Assembly: GCF_000741285.1 (NCBI RefSeq)
Contig: NZ_JGZE01000001.1
Coordinates: 1-64,000 of the forward strand
Direction of reading: 5' to 3'
Length of the DNA stretch: 64,000 nt
Source: Bifidobacterium mongoliense DSM 21395
GTDB taxonomy: Bacteria > Actinomycetota > Actinomycetes > Actinomycetales > Bifidobacteriaceae
Shown here: positions 9,480 to 21,189 of the stretch, in pieces
Layout: every line of letters begins with the position of its first letter
Numbering within the stretch: the first letter of the stretch is position 1
The notes under the pieces: generated by a model
What the model saw: the letters and a program-made list of their open reading frames with translations, nothing else
Databases searched by the model: none
What the model was told of the DNA's origin: nothing
Program-made: the position numbers and the translations under genes

Positions 9480-10540
9480 CGCGCGAACGCCTCGCCATGA
9501 AATTCCGGCAGGCTCCACCCACCGGCGTCACCGGCGTCGCGATGTTCCCACAGCAGACAGCAGGCGGCGCGGAGCGCATCGAGGTCGTCCTCGGCACTGA
9601 CTTCGACCGCATCGCCGCGCAGTCGAGCCCACGCCTCACGACAGCCCCACATGGCCTCGTCGACGCGATGCGGCGTCGGCTGCGCATCCTGCAAGCCGCG
9701 CAGATCACGCACGATGTAGGTCGGTCGATATTCAGGTGCCGCAAGTATGAGTTCCCGAGGATTGGTCACGCCGGTGAGCACGGCCATCGAATCATAGCCG
9801 CCACGGTTGCCGGCCTCGATATCGGTGTCCAACCGATCGCCGATGGCCAGGCAGCGTTCCTTGGGAACGGGCTCCTCGCCTTCGGCGGCGAGCACACGCG
9901 CCTCGTCATACATCGCCGACTCGGGCTTGCCCGCGGAGGCGACCGGCTCCACGCCCGTCGCCTCGATGACCGCCCGGATCATCGCGCCGCAACCCGGGGC
10001 CATGCCCCATTCCCGCGGCAGGGTGAGATCACGATTCGTGACGAAGTAGCGTGCGCCGTGTTCGACGGCGTTCGACACCTCGGCCAGTTCCCGCCAGGTG
10101 AGGCCCGGGTGCCACCCCTGGATCACCGCCTGCGGATCACTGGCCGCGTCATCGACGACGGTAAGGCCCTGCGACTGTACCTCCTGACGAAGATGCTCGG
10201 CGCCCAGCACCAGCACACGCGACCCAGGCTCGACATGCCGGGCCACCATACGCGCCGCGACCACCGCCGAGGTGATGATCTGCGTGGGATCGACCGTGAG
10301 ACCGAATCCGCGCAGTTGATCGGCGACGACACGTTGGAACCGCGAGGAGTTGTTGGTCGTATACTGCACGAACAGCCCCGCGCGTTCGGCGGTACGGATG
10401 CTTTCGGCGGCGTGCTCGACCGGATCCTTGCCGCGGTAGACCACGCCATCGAGATCAAGCAAAGCCAGCCGATAGGCCCGCTCAAGCGGCTCGGTCGTGC
10501 CGGCGAGGAAGGCATGCATGCGGCTACTCCCCCTACTCAT
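9476..10540 (-). CDS. HAD-superfamily class IIA phosphatase, NagD-like
   Basis: This 354-residue cytosolic phosphatase shows LALLDLDGVVYRG (nucleophile Asp), the TNNSSR motif II, the GKPESAMYDEA lysine motif and IGDRLDTDIEAGNRGG. The large cap between motifs II and III marks class IIA, which includes NagD, phosphoglycolate phosphatase and 4-nitrophenylphosphatase-like enzymes. About 70 extra C-terminal residues are not part of the fold. The start at 10540 overlaps the end of the repeat-rich gene by 8 bases; the internal ATG (MHAFLAGTTEP) is an alternative. Specificity cannot be read from sequence. Confidence 0.9.
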   Translation of the reverse strand: MSRGSSRMHAFLAGTTEPLERAYRLALLDLDGVVYRGKDPVEHAAESIRTAERAGLFVQYTTNNSSRFQRVVADQLRGFGLTVDPTQIITSAVVAARMVARHVEPGSRVLVLGAEHLRQEVQSQGLTVVDDAASDPQAVIQGWHPGLTWRELAEVSNAVEHGARYFVTNRDLTLPREWGMAPGCGAMIRAVIEATGVEPVASAGKPESAMYDEARVLAAEGEEPVPKERCLAIGDRLDTDIEAGNRGGYDSMAVLTGVTNPRELILAAPEYRPTYIVRDLRGLQDAQPTPHRVDEAMWGCREAWARLRGDAVEVSAEDDLDALRAACCLLWEHRDAGDAGGWSLPEFHGEAFAR

Positions 10541-12830
10541 TCGTTACGGATGAAGCATCAGCCGTAGCGGAGGTATCGGTGCCCGGAGTACTCTCGACGG
10601 GATCGTCCGTTGCGGCCATTGGGGCCGTCGATGCGTCGGATACCGCCGATTCGGACTGGGCCGAATCGGCGGCCTCAGGATCGGAGGTCTCTGTATCGGA
10701 GTTTGCGGTATCGGACTCGGAGGCAGCGTCATCATGAGATACGTTGTCCTCTTGGGATACGGCGGCCTCATTGGATGCGGTTGCGACGTCGGAATCGCCT
10801 GACTGCGCCGGCGAATCGGCGGCATCATGAGCTGCGGCGTCGCCGGCATCATGAGTCTCACCATCAGCCGCGCCATTGGCCACATCATCAGACGAACCAT
10901 CAGACGAATCATCGTCATTCGTGGATACTGCCGGTTCGCCGGATCGTTCCTCCTCGACGGATTCCTCGGTCTCCCTGCGCTCTTCGGGTGCGTACCGCGC
11001 GTCATCCCAGCTGATACCGGCCTTCTCAAGCACCGCGCTGGGCAGCTCCTCGAGGTCGTAATCGATGACCACGTCATCGCTCGTCTCGTCCTCGTCATCC
11101 TCGGCATACTGGTTCTCGAGCTCATCAAGCGTGGGATCGAGATCCGCGGCCTTCTCTCCCTGACCGGATTCCTCGAGGAAATACTGCTCGGCCTGAATGG
11201 CGCGCATGCGGTAGGCACCGGGGAGTCCCCGCGTGTCCGCGAGCCTGTCGACGACGTCGATGGCCTTGCCCCACAACTCGAGATCGCCGAGCGCCCCCGC
11301 GTAAACGAGGAACATCTCGGCCTTCGCCTCGCCTTCCAGCGCCTTGCCCTCATCCGACGTCGCCATGGCAATGGCCTTCTTGGGGTCGCCCAGGCCACGT
11401 TCGCAATCGGCGATGAACGGCAGATAATCCGGGAATCCGTTCATGCGATGGGCGGTGCGGAACTCACGCAGCGCCAGCTTGTAGTCACCCTGACGATAGG
11501 CGATGAATGCGAGGGTCTCGCGGCTGAAATCGATTCGGGAGGCCTGGCGGGCCACCCACTTCGCGTGCTCCAGCGCCGCCGCGGGATCGTCCTCTTCAAG
11601 CGTGTACGCCGCCAGAATGTGCAGACCGATGTTCTCGGCATGCTCCTTGGACAGACCCCTCAGACGCTCTTTCTCATCCTTGGACAGCATGGACCACTCC
11701 ATGCCACGGGGCATTCTCGGTTCATCCGGACGCCGGTTCGTGTACGGGTTCTGGGACGGGAAGGATATGGTCCCGTCGGAGTTGCGCCGCGGTTCACTGA
11801 CGAACTCGGCACGTCCGTCGTTATGCCGCTGATCGCGGTCATCTCGCCTGAATCCACCCCGATCGCCGCCACGTCCACGACGGTCGTCGTGATACCGGCG
11901 CTCGGACGGGCCTGCGTCACGGCGGAACTCCCGACGATCGCCGCCACGGTCGTCACGATGGAAGTCACGGCGATCACCACGGTCTTCGGAACGATGGTCG
12001 CGATCGAACCGGCCGTGACCATGGGATCCCTCGCGGCCTTTACCGCCGCGATCATCCTGACGGTCGTCGCGCCGATAGCCGCCACGGCGATCATCACGAT
12101 GGAAGTCACGGCGATCATCACGATGGAAGTCACGGCGGTCGTCACGATGGAAGTCCCTATGACCGCCATTACCGCCACGGCCTTCCGACCTGCGATCGTC
12201 GCGATGGAAGTCACGACGATCACCACCGCGATCGTCACGATGGAAATCACGGCGATCACCACCGCGATCGTCACGACGATAGCCGCCACGGCGATCATCA
12301 CGATGGAAATCGGGACGCCCCTCGCCACCGCGGTGGTCGTCACGATGGAAGTCCCGACGATCTCCACGGTGGAAGTCCTTGCGATCGTCACGGCGCTGAC
12401 CGTGTCGGTCATCGCGATGGAACGCGGGACGTCCCGAACCATCACGATCCTGATGTCGGTCATCGCGATGGAAATCGCGGCGATCGTGATGCTGATACCG
12501 GGGATTGTCGCCGTCACGATGCCCGTGGAAGTCGGACCGCCCCTCATGGGACCGGCCGAACCCGTGGCCGTCATGGCGCGCCTGACTGTGGTCCCCGTCC
12601 TCGCGGCGACGATCGTGACCCTGATAGCCACCCTGGTGACCGCCTTCGGAACGACGGTCATCACCAAAGCGACGTCCGCTGCCGCCTCTGCCTCCGGAAC
12701 GCGAGAATCCGCCCCGACCGCCACGACCGCCACGACCAGGGCCGCCCGACCGCGATCCGCCGTGGCCCGATCCGTAGGAGCCTTCCGAACGTCGTCCGCC
12801 CTGCTCTCGTCCGCCTTGTTCTTCTGCCAT
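10533..12830 (-). CDS. Three-part low-complexity protein: R/D/H/F repeats, helical repeats, acidic tail
   Basis: This 765-residue protein has three parts. Residues 1-365 are extreme low complexity: an RGG-like start (GGPGRGGRGGRGGFSRSGG), then tandem units around DFHRDDRR and YRRDDRGG, with about nine copies of FHRDDR. Residues about 380-590 look like helical TPR-type repeats (AKWVARQASRIDFSRETLAFIAYR and similar). The last 180 residues are acidic and S/T/D/A-rich. The DNA encoding the first part is itself repetitive (about 11.9-12.5 kb). I chose the third of three tandem ATGs, six bases after AAGGA; 12836 and 12833 are possible. It lies between tyrS and the HAD gene. No catalytic motif is visible. 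RNA binding or condensate formation would fit an RGG/RD region but is inference. Confidence 0.85.
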   Translation of the reverse strand: MAEEQGGREQGGRRSEGSYGSGHGGSRSGGPGRGGRGGRGGFSRSGGRGGSGRRFGDDRRSEGGHQGGYQGHDRRREDGDHSQARHDGHGFGRSHEGRSDFHGHRDGDNPRYQHHDRRDFHRDDRHQDRDGSGRPAFHRDDRHGQRRDDRKDFHRGDRRDFHRDDHRGGEGRPDFHRDDRRGGYRRDDRGGDRRDFHRDDRGGDRRDFHRDDRRSEGRGGNGGHRDFHRDDRRDFHRDDRRDFHRDDRRGGYRRDDRQDDRGGKGREGSHGHGRFDRDHRSEDRGDRRDFHRDDRGGDRREFRRDAGPSERRYHDDRRGRGGDRGGFRRDDRDQRHNDGRAEFVSEPRRNSDGTISFPSQNPYTNRRPDEPRMPRGMEWSMLSKDEKERLRGLSKEHAENIGLHILAAYTLEEDDPAAALEHAKWVARQASRIDFSRETLAFIAYRQGDYKLALREFRTAHRMNGFPDYLPFIADCERGLGDPKKAIAMATSDEGKALEGEAKAEMFLVYAGALGDLELWGKAIDVVDRLADTRGLPGAYRMRAIQAEQYFLEESGQGEKAADLDPTLDELENQYAEDDEDETSDDVVIDYDLEELPSAVLEKAGISWDDARYAPEERRETEESVEEERSGEPAVSTNDDDSSDGSSDDVANGAADGETHDAGDAAAHDAADSPAQSGDSDVATASNEAAVSQEDNVSHDDAASESDTANSDTETSDPEAADSAQSESAVSDASTAPMAATDDPVESTPGTDTSATADASSVTNE
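11930..12500 (-). repeat. Coding tandem repeats for DFHRDDRR units
   Basis: On the plus strand the motif CACGATGGAAGTCACGGCGA recurs with small changes in a long run, in units of about 24 to 48 bases. The reading frame on the minus strand is kept throughout. The repeats are therefore part of the protein, and the copy number could vary between strains by slippage or recombination. Confidence 0.75.
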
Positions 12831-12906
12831 CATCATTCCTTACATTGTGTTCTTGCCCGCGCGTCATACCTCACGTCGAGCCCGTCTTATCTACCTGCGT
12901 CTATCG

Positions 12907-14265
12907 TCATCGCATCCTCGGATCCGACAACGTCATGCCGAGTCCTCGCCGCTGGACGACGCCAAGCGCCTTCTTGCCACGCCGGATCAGAGCGAACCTC
13001 CCATGGAGGAAGTCCGTGTCGCCCAACACCCGATCGGTGTCCTGCACCCGCTCGTTGTTCAGGTATACGCCACCGGACGCTATGGTCTTGCGCGCCTCGG
13101 AGAGTGAGCGGAACAATCCGGCGGCCACGCCCGCCTCGGTAACCCGCTCATCGGGTTCAGCCGAAGCGAACACCCGAACACCCGTGCCGTCGTCCACTTT
13201 CAGCCCCTCGATCGCCGCCCCGAGCGTGTCCTCGTCGATGCTGGCGAGATCGCCGCCCCGGCCGAACAAAGCCGTCGATGCGTCGATCGCCGCCCGAGTG
13301 GCGACCTCGCCGTGCACAAGACTGGTGACCTCCCATGCCAAGGCACGCTGACCGGCCCTCGCGCCGGGGTTCTGCGCCGTTTCGCGAGAGAGACGTTCGA
13401 TCTCCGTGCGCGGCAGGAACGTGAACACCTTCAGCAGTTTGGACATCTCGTCGTCGGGCTGGTTGATCCAGAACTGATAGAACCGATAGACGCTGAGCAT
13501 CGTCGGATCGAGCCAAATCGCATTGCCCTCCGACTTGCCGAATTTCTTGCCTTGACTGTCGGAGATGATCGGGCTGGTGAACACACTCACGTCGACGCCG
13601 CGGACCTTGTGGATGAGCTCCATGCCGGAGGTGAGGTTGCCCCACTGATCGGAACCGCCCAGCTCCACCATGCAACCGAAATCGTCGTGGAGATGCAGGA
13701 AATCATTGCCCTGCAGGACCTGATAGCTGAATTCGGTGAACGAGATGCCTTCCTCGGAGTTCAGCCGGCGCGAAACGACGTCCTTGGCGAGCATCGTGCC
13801 CAAGCGGAAATGCTTGCCGACGTCGCGCAGGAAGTCGATGACGCTCATGTCCTTGACCCAGTCGTAATTGCTCACGAACCTCGTGGGATTATCACCGTCG
13901 GTCTCGAGGATTCCGCCGATCTGACACTGAAGCCGCTGCGCCCACGCGGCCACGACATCCTTCGGATTCAACGTCCGCTCACCGCTCTGCCGAGGGTCGC
14001 CGATCAGACCCGTGGCGCCGCCGACCAGGGCGATCGGATGATGCCCGGCGGCCTGCAGATGCCGCATGATGATGAGCTGCACGAGATTGCCCACATGCAG
14101 CGACGCGGCCGTCGGATCGAATCCGCAATAGAAGGAGATGGGGTCGCCGTTGAGCCTCTTCGCGAGTTCGACGGGGTCGGTGGACTGTGAGATAAGTCCG
14201 CGCCACTGCAGCTCATCGAAGAGAGATTCGAATCCCGCCTGCCTGAAATCGGTCACCTGCGCCAT
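12907..14265 (-). CDS. tyrS: Tyrosyl-tRNA synthetase
   Basis: This class I synthetase charges tRNA-Tyr. The 452-residue product has the HIGH-type motif in [15 protein letters not shown], the tyrosine pocket [13 protein letters not shown] and GGSDQWGNL, and the KMSKS-type loop [15 protein letters not shown]-terminal S4-like domain ends the protein ([19 protein letters not shown]). I start at the ATG at 14265 ([11 protein letters not shown]); earlier in-frame ATGs at 14289 and 14277 are less well placed. A hairpin at 14353-14382 separates it from the arginine operon. No T-box leader was recognised. Confidence 0.95.
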   Translation of the reverse strand: MAQVTDFRQAGFESLFDELQWRGLISQSTDPVELAKRLNGDPISFYCGFDPTAASLHVGNLVQLIIMRHLQAAGHHPIALVGGATGLIGDPRQSGERTLNPKDVVAAWAQRLQCQIGGILETDGDNPTRFVSNYDWVKDMSVIDFLRDVGKHFRLGTMLAKDVVSRRLNSEEGISFTEFSYQVLQGNDFLHLHDDFGCMVELGGSDQWGNLTSGMELIHKVRGVDVSVFTSPIISDSQGKKFGKSEGNAIWLDPTMLSVYRFYQFWINQPDDEMSKLLKVFTFLPRTEIERLSRETAQNPGARAGQRALAWEVTSLVHGEVATRAAIDASTALFGRGGDLASIDEDTLGAAIEGLKVDDGTGVRVFASAEPDERVTEAGVAAGLFRSLSEARKTIASGGVYLNNERVQDTDRVLGDTDFLHGRFALIRRGKKALGVVQRRGLGMTLSDPRMR

Positions 14266-14352
14266 ATACCTAAGCATCTCCCTATCCAATTGTGTCGTTC
14301 GGCGATATGCAAACTCCCTTAGTTTCGCAGGACATCACGACACCGACGCCAA

Positions 14353-14382
14353 CTCCCGACCCATACCCGCAGGCGTCGGGAG
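14353..14382 (-). terminator. Hairpin after the arginine operon
   Basis: Arms CTCCCGAC (14353-14360) and GTCGGGAG (14375-14382) form an 8-bp GC-rich stem with a 14-base loop, just 8 bases beyond the argH stop at 14390. No long U-run follows on the minus strand (only TTGG), so it may be a weak or factor-assisted terminator of the arginine message before tyrS. Confidence 0.5.
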
Positions 14383-14389
14383 CGCGTTC

Positions 14390-15946
<1,557 letters not shown>

Positions 15947-17185
15947 TCAGCGGACGTCGCGGTCGGGCACTTCGATGCCGTTGCCGAACTTCACGTCGCG
16001 GGCCGCCGCGACCTTGCTCGGCAGGCCGTAGATCTCGATGAATCCGTTCGACGCGCCCTGATCGAAGGTATCGCCCGAATCATAGGTCGCCAGCTTGTAG
16101 TCGTACAGCGAAGTATCGGAGCGACGGCCGGTGACCACGGCGCGGCCGGCGTGCAAGGTCATGCGGATCTCACCGGATACATACCGCTGCGTGTCCTCGA
16201 TGAAGGCGTTGAGCGAACGCACCGCCGGGGAGAACCACTGGGCGTCGTAGACCAGCTCGGCCCAGCGCTTGTCGATGTCGCGCTTGATGCGGTGCTGCTC
16301 GCGTTCCAGGCAGCAGTTCTCGAGTTCGTTGTGCGCGGTGATGAGTGCCACGGCACCGGGCGCTTCGTACAGTTCGCGCGACTTGATGCCGACCAGACGG
16401 TCCTCGATCAGATCGATGCGCCCGATCCCCTGGGCGCCGGCGCGGCGGTTCATCTCCTCGATGGCCTGCAGAGGGGTCACGGCGCGGCCGTCGATGGCCA
16501 CCGGGATGCCCTGGCGGAACTCGATGACGACCTCGTCGGCGACCGGCGGGAACTCCGGGTCGTCGGTGTACGCATAGCAGTCCTTGGTGGGACCGTTCCA
16601 CGGATCCTCGAGGAACCCGGTCTCGATCGCGCGTCCCCAGACGTTCTGATCGATCGAATACGGGCTTTTCGCGGTCTGCACGATCGGCAGCTGGTGCTCG
16701 TTGGCGAATTGGATCTCGACGTCACGCGTGAGCGACAGGTCCCGGATGGGGCTGATGGCCTTCAGCGTCGGGTCGATCGATTGGATGGAGACCTCGAAGC
16801 GGACCTGGTCGTTGCCCTTGCCGGTGCAGCCATGGGAGATCGTATCGGCGCCGAACTGATGGGCGGCCCTGACCAGATGCTTGGTGATGAGCGGACGGGA
16901 AATGGCCGAGACCAACGGGTAGACGCCCTCGTACATGGCGTTCGCCTTGAGGGCCAGCATGCAGTACTCGCTGGCGAACTCCTCGCGGGCGTCGACCACG
17001 TAGGCCTCCACGGCCCCGCAGTCCAGCGCACGCTGCTTGATGGTCTCCAGGCTCTCGCCGCCCTGGCCGACATCAAGGGACACGGCGACGACGTCCTTGC
17101 CGGTGCGCTCCTTGAGATAGGAGATCGCGACGGAGGTGTCCAACCCGCCGGAATAGGCCAGTACAATACGGTTCTTATCGCTCAT
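15947..17185 (-). CDS. argG: Argininosuccinate synthase
   Basis: ArgG joins citrulline and aspartate with ATP to give argininosuccinate. The 412-residue product begins [20 protein letters not shown], whose SGGLDTS is the PP-loop of N-type ATP pyrophosphatases. It retains [15 protein letters not shown] and [12 protein letters not shown]. The start at 17185 follows GAAAGG with good spacing, preferred to the ATG six codons earlier. The 76-base gap to argR holds a TATAAT box and an ArgR-type palindrome, so argGH has its own regulated promoter besides read-through from argC. Confidence 0.98.
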   Translation of the reverse strand: MSDKNRIVLAYSGGLDTSVAISYLKERTGKDVVAVSLDVGQGGESLETIKQRALDCGAVEAYVVDAREEFASEYCMLALKANAMYEGVYPLVSAISRPLITKHLVRAAHQFGADTISHGCTGKGNDQVRFEVSIQSIDPTLKAISPIRDLSLTRDVEIQFANEHQLPIVQTAKSPYSIDQNVWGRAIETGFLEDPWNGPTKDCYAYTDDPEFPPVADEVVIEFRQGIPVAIDGRAVTPLQAIEEMNRRAGAQGIGRIDLIEDRLVGIKSRELYEAPGAVALITAHNELENCCLEREQHRIKRDIDKRWAELVYDAQWFSPAVRSLNAFIEDTQRYVSGEIRMTLHAGRAVVTGRRSDTSLYDYKLATYDSGDTFDQGASNGFIEIYGLPSKVAAARDVKFGNGIEVPDRDVR

Positions 17186-17214
17186 CTTCAGCCTTTCGTT
17201 CATACAATGTCTTA

Positions 17215-17244
17215 ATTATATACAATACCCTGCATAAATATGCA
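17215..17244 (-). promoter_or_regulatory. argG promoter with ARG box
   Basis: TGCATAAATATGCA (17231-17244) is a perfect inverted repeat of the ARG-box type. On the minus strand a TATAAT (17215-17220) lies just downstream, so the palindrome covers the -35 region, the expected layout for repression by arginine-bound ArgR. The same 14-base pattern with one changed base occurs upstream of argC. Confidence 0.75.
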
Positions 17245-17261
17245 ATCGGTGCGGCGCCCGC

Positions 17262-17807
17262 TCATTTCGCCCGCGAGGCCACACCCAGCATCCACTGGGA
17301 GAAATCCCTCGCGATGTCGTCCTCGGCGCACACGAGCATGACGGTATCGTCCCCCGCGATGCTGCCGAGGATAGCGTCGAGCGGCTGGCGGTCGATGACG
17401 CTGGCCACATACTGGGCGGCGCCCGACGGGGTGTGCACCACGATGAGGTTGTGGGCGTGCGCCACCGATACGACCAGACCCGAAAGCACCTTCGACAGCT
17501 GCTGCTCGGCGCGGGCCATGGCGTCGACGTGGTCGCGCTGCTCATCCGGCGCGGGATCGCGCTCGGCCTCGGCGGGTTCCAGGGCGTACGCCATCGTGCC
17601 ATCCGCCAGCCGGGCCTTGCCCGCATTGATCTCGTCGAGATCGCGGCTCAGGGTCGCCTGAGTGACGTCGATGCCTTCGTCGGCGAGGATGGTGGAGAGC
17701 TGGGATTGCGAGGTGACGATATGGGACATGAGCGCCTGCTCGATGGCGCTCAGACGCGCGGCCCTCGTGGCGGGCCGCTGCAGTCTCGATTCCTGATGGC
17801 TATCCAT
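17262..17807 (-). CDS. argR: Arginine repressor ArgR
   Basis: ArgR is the hexameric DNA-binding repressor of arginine genes, with arginine as co-repressor. The 181-residue product has the N-terminal winged helix ([36 protein letters not shown]) and the C-terminal arginine-binding oligomerisation segment ([24 protein letters not shown]). About 30 alanine- and acid-rich residues link the two. The start at 17807 ([10 protein letters not shown]) is 4 bases after the argF stop. Its likely targets in this window are the palindromes upstream of argC and argG. Confidence 0.95.
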   Translation of the reverse strand: MDSHQESRLQRPATRAARLSAIEQALMSHIVTSQSQLSTILADEGIDVTQATLSRDLDEINAGKARLADGTMAYALEPAEAERDPAPDEQRDHVDAMARAEQQLSKVLSGLVVSVAHAHNLIVVHTPSGAAQYVASVIDRQPLDAILGSIAGDDTVMLVCAEDDIARDFSQWMLGVASRAK

Positions 17808-17811
17808 GACG

Positions 17812-18777
17812 TCAGGCCAGCAGACCCTCGTCGCCACGCTGCACGCCGATGAGCCAGGTCAGCAGGGCCTTCTGCGCATGCAGGCGGTTCTCCGCCTCAT
17901 CCCAGACCACCGATTGGGCGCCGTCGATGACCGAGGCGGTCACCTCCTTGCCACGGTAGGCGGGCAGGCAATGCTGGAACAGCGCATCGGGCTTCGCCAG
18001 ACCCATGAGCTCGTCGTTGACCTGATACGGGGTGAACGGCTTGGACCGTATGGCGTATTCGGACTCCTCCCCCATCGACACCCAGGTGTCGGTGAAGACG
18101 CAGTCGCTGCCGGCCACCGCCTCACGCGGATCGGTGGTGACCAGGATGGAGCCGCCGTTGTCCGCGGCGATCCGCTGCGCATCGGCCACGATGACCGGGT
18201 CGGGCAGATACCCCTGAGGTCCGGCCACGCGCACGTGCATGCCTGCCACCGCACCGGCCAGCAGGTAGGAGTTCGACATGTTGTTCGCGGCATCGCCGAG
18301 GTAGGCGATGGTCTTGCCTTCCAGCGCGTCGACACCGCCACGCATCTGGGCGATGGTCAGGAAGTCGGCAAGCACCTGGCACGGGTGGAACTCGTCGGTC
18401 AGGGCGTTCACGACGGGCACGGTCGCATACCGGGCCATCTGCTCCACGCGGTCCTGACCATAGGTGCGCCACACGATTGCCGACGCCATGCGGGTGAGTA
18501 CGCGCGCGGTGTCCTCGACGGGTTCGCCGCGCCCCAACTGGGAGCCCGACTTGTCGATGACCAGCGGGTATCCGCCGAGCTCCGCCACGCCGATGGAGAA
18601 GCTCGAACGGGTTCGGGTGCTGGGTTTATCGAAGAGGACGGCGACGGCCTGCGGTCCTTCGAACGGCCTCTTGTAGAAGCGGTCGGAGCGGAAGCGCATA
18701 CCCAGACGCAGAATCGCCTTCTGTTCCTCGTGGTTGATGTCGTCGTCACGCAGCATGTGCCGCAGCTGTCCTGTCAT
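17812..18777 (-). CDS. argF: Ornithine carbamoyltransferase
   Basis: The enzyme makes citrulline from ornithine and carbamoyl phosphate. The 321-residue product has the carbamoyl phosphate motif [10 protein letters not shown], the [12 protein letters not shown] segment with the conserved HPCQ, and the ornithine-side [10 protein letters not shown] loop. The start at 18777 ([13 protein letters not shown]) follows GAGGAAC. An upstream open frame reads through the argD end and has no similarity. A 74-base gap separates it from argD. Its place in a biosynthetic operon with no arcA or arcC nearby argues for an anabolic role. Confidence 0.97.
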   Translation of the reverse strand: MTGQLRHMLRDDDINHEEQKAILRLGMRFRSDRFYKRPFEGPQAVAVLFDKPSTRTRSSFSIGVAELGGYPLVIDKSGSQLGRGEPVEDTARVLTRMASAIVWRTYGQDRVEQMARYATVPVVNALTDEFHPCQVLADFLTIAQMRGGVDALEGKTIAYLGDAANNMSNSYLLAGAVAGMHVRVAGPQGYLPDPVIVADAQRIAADNGGSILVTTDPREAVAGSDCVFTDTWVSMGEESEYAIRSKPFTPYQVNDELMGLAKPDALFQHCLPAYRGKEVTASVIDGAQSVVWDEAENRLHAQKALLTWLIGVQRGDEGLLA

Positions 18778-18851
18778 GATATGTTCCTCACTTGTCGATC
18801 GTCGTGGTTGTCCGTGGATGTGATGTGTGTATGCGCGCCATCCCCGGCACT

Positions 18852-20207
18852 CTAGTCGTCGACCAGGTCGTCGGGGATGGCGTTGAGTATCGAGAGGGCC
18901 TCGTCGACGTCCGCTTCGCTCACGATGAGCGGCGGCGCGATGCGTAGCGCGCCGGGCGCGACCGCATTGACGATGAGCCCGTGGTCCAGCGCCCAGCGCA
19001 TGGCGGCGTGGGCGCAGGGATGCGACAGCTGAATGGCGAGCAGCAGTCCCTGCCCGCGGGCGTAGTCGAGCAGCGGATTGGTCGATTCGGCGATGCCGCG
19101 CCTGATCTGCGCGCTGCGCGCACGGGCGTTGGCCAGCAATCCCTCGTCCTCGATGGCGCCAAGGGTGGCGAGCGCCGCCGCCGCCCCCAACGGGTTGCCC
19201 GCGAAGGTCGAGCCATGCGATCCCGGCGTGAACAGAGCGCTGAGCTTCGAGCCGAAGGCGATCAGCCCACCCATGGGGAATCCCGAACCCACGCCTTTGG
19301 CGAAGGTGATCGCATCGGGGATGATGCCGCCTGACAACGCGGGACACTGGAACGCGAACCATTGGCCGGTGCGACCGATGCCCGTCTGCACCTCGTCGAC
19401 GATCATGAGGGCGTTATGGGCGTCGCACATCCGTCGCACCGCGGCCACGTAGTCGGCACCGAGGGGTCGCACACCAGCCTCCCCCTGGATGAGTTCGAGG
19501 ATCACCGCGGCGACCGGCCCCTTGCCATAGCGCCCCTGACCGGTCTGGGCGAAGGCCTCGAGCATGGCCACCCTATCGCCCGCTTCGACGAATTCGACGG
19601 CGGGCAGCAACGGCTCGAACGGCGTTCTGATGACGGGCTTCCAGGTCGCGCTCAGGGCACCGAGGGTACGGCCGTGGAACCCGTGCGTCAGCGCGATGAT
19701 CCTCGCGGGCTTGCCCCCCATGGCGGGCAATGCGCCCGGCAGGGTCCGCCCGTAGAGCCGTGCCAGCTTGAGCGCCGCCTCGTTCGCTTCGGCTCCCGAA
19801 TTACCGAAATACACATGTGACCCCTCGGGCGCGCCCGCCAGGGCGATGAGCTTCTCGGCGAGTTGGATCTGCGGCTTGGTGGCGAAGTAGTTGCTCGTGT
19901 GGGCGACCTTCGCCGCCTGTTCGCTCACGGCCTTGACCCATGCCGGATGGGCGTATCCCAGAGCGTTGACGGCGATGCCGGCGAGGAAATCGAGGTATTC
20001 CCGTCCGTCGACGTCCCACAGCCGGGTGCCGGAGCCATGGTCCATGACCCGCAGAGGAATCCCGAACACGTTCATGTGCACGCGCGAGTATTCATCGAGC
20101 CAGTGCTCGTCCTGCGCTTCCGAAGGCGCCGATGCGGACACCGACCCCGTTGCGCGATCCCGATCGGCCGCGAGCCGGCCGCCGTCGGTGACATCATGCT
20201 GTGACAT
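18852..20207 (-). CDS. argD: Acetylornithine aminotransferase
   Basis: This class III PLP aminotransferase converts N-acetylglutamate semialdehyde to N-acetylornithine. The 451-residue product carries [32 protein letters not shown], the cofactor aspartate in [14 protein letters not shown], and the PLP lysine in [14 protein letters not shown] (about residue 300). About 30 extra polar residues at the N-terminus precede the fold. The start at 20207 ([10 protein letters not shown]) is supported by TGAGGAA and overlaps the end of argB by 14 bases, so translation is coupled. Confidence 0.96.
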   Translation of the reverse strand: MSQHDVTDGGRLAADRDRATGSVSASAPSEAQDEHWLDEYSRVHMNVFGIPLRVMDHGSGTRLWDVDGREYLDFLAGIAVNALGYAHPAWVKAVSEQAAKVAHTSNYFATKPQIQLAEKLIALAGAPEGSHVYFGNSGAEANEAALKLARLYGRTLPGALPAMGGKPARIIALTHGFHGRTLGALSATWKPVIRTPFEPLLPAVEFVEAGDRVAMLEAFAQTGQGRYGKGPVAAVILELIQGEAGVRPLGADYVAAVRRMCDAHNALMIVDEVQTGIGRTGQWFAFQCPALSGGIIPDAITFAKGVGSGFPMGGLIAFGSKLSALFTPGSHGSTFAGNPLGAAAALATLGAIEDEGLLANARARSAQIRRGIAESTNPLLDYARGQGLLLAIQLSHPCAHAAMRWALDHGLIVNAVAPGALRIAPPLIVSEADVDEALSILNAIPDDLVDD

Positions 20208-21153
20208 ATGTATTCCTCATTTCCATGCCCGAACCCGGCACGACCATGGTGCCGATGCCCGATGTCGTATAGATCTCGTTGAGTATCGAATGCGGTTTGC
20301 GCCCGTCGATGATATGGGCCTGTTGCACGCCGCCATCCAGGGCGCGGACGCATGCCTCCATTTTCGGCCTCATCCCGGACTGGAGTTCGGGCAGCATGTC
20401 ACGCAGCGTCTCCACCCCGATGCTGCCGACCAGCGAATTCCTGTCGGGCCAGTCCGCGTACATGCCGTCGACATCCGTGAGGATGATGAACTTGCGGGCG
20501 CCGAGCGCCGCGGCGAGCGCGGCAGCGGCGGAATCCGCGTTCACGTTGAGCACCTCGGTGGCGTCGGACTCGTTGGGCGCCACCGACGAGACCACGGGGA
20601 TGCGGCCGGCGACGACGAGATCCTCCACGGCGGAGGCGTCGACGCCCACGACATCACCGACCAACCCGATGTCGGTGCGCCGTCCGTCGATCACCGGGGT
20701 GCGCTGGGCGGCGGAGAAGAGACCGCCGTCCTCGCCGGACAGCCCCACCGCGAATGGCCCATGGGCGTTGATCAGGCCGACGAGCTCACGTGAGACCTTG
20801 CCGGTGAGTACCATGCGGACCACGTCCATGGCTTCGGGCGAGGTGACGCGCAGGCCTCCACGGAACTCGGAGGAGATGCCCAGCGCCTTGAGCATATGGG
20901 AGATCTGGGGGCCTCCGCCGTGCACGACGACGGGATGCATGCCCACCTGACGCAGAAAGACCATGTCCTCGGCGAAGCAGGTCTTGAGATGCTCGTCGAT
21001 CATGGCGTTGCCGCCGTACTTGATCACCACGCACTGCCCCGCGAACTCCTCGAGCCATGGCAGCGCCTCGATGAGCACCTCCGCCTTCTCGTCCGCATTC
21101 AGATCGGTATGCACGTCGAGATGGTGCCCGGGGCCCTTCAGACCGCTCGTCAT
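20194..21153 (-). CDS. argB: Acetylglutamate kinase
   Basis: ArgB phosphorylates N-acetylglutamate. The 319-residue product has the amino acid kinase fold with [13 protein letters not shown], the substrate glycine loop [10 protein letters not shown], and the C-terminal [14 protein letters not shown], part of the arginine-sensitive region of this family. I choose the ATG at 21153 ([11 protein letters not shown]), preceded by GGAAGG; the ATG ten codons upstream lies next to the argJ stop. It is likely the feedback-controlled step of the pathway, although ArgJ also matters in this cyclic route. Confidence 0.97.
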   Translation of the reverse strand: MTSGLKGPGHHLDVHTDLNADEKAEVLIEALPWLEEFAGQCVVIKYGGNAMIDEHLKTCFAEDMVFLRQVGMHPVVVHGGGPQISHMLKALGISSEFRGGLRVTSPEAMDVVRMVLTGKVSRELVGLINAHGPFAVGLSGEDGGLFSAAQRTPVIDGRRTDIGLVGDVVGVDASAVEDLVVAGRIPVVSSVAPNESDATEVLNVNADSAAAALAAALGARKFIILTDVDGMYADWPDRNSLVGSIGVETLRDMLPELQSGMRPKMEACVRALDGGVQQAHIIDGRKPHSILNEIYTTSGIGTMVVPGSGMEMRNTYVTA

Positions 21154-21189
21154 ATTGCCAGCCTTCCGTGCTTGTTGAGGCACCGCGAC

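Noticed and set aside
11930..12500. Regular short repeats that look at first like a CRISPR array
   Set aside because: The units have no unique spacers of constant length and keep one long reading frame on the minus strand. They encode the DFHRDDRR repeats.
10827..13142. Long open plus-strand frame opposite the repeat protein and part of tyrS
   Set aside because: Its product is a monotonous I/T/A/V/M run caused by reading the repeats in antisense. The minus strand has clear domains and a ribosome binding site.
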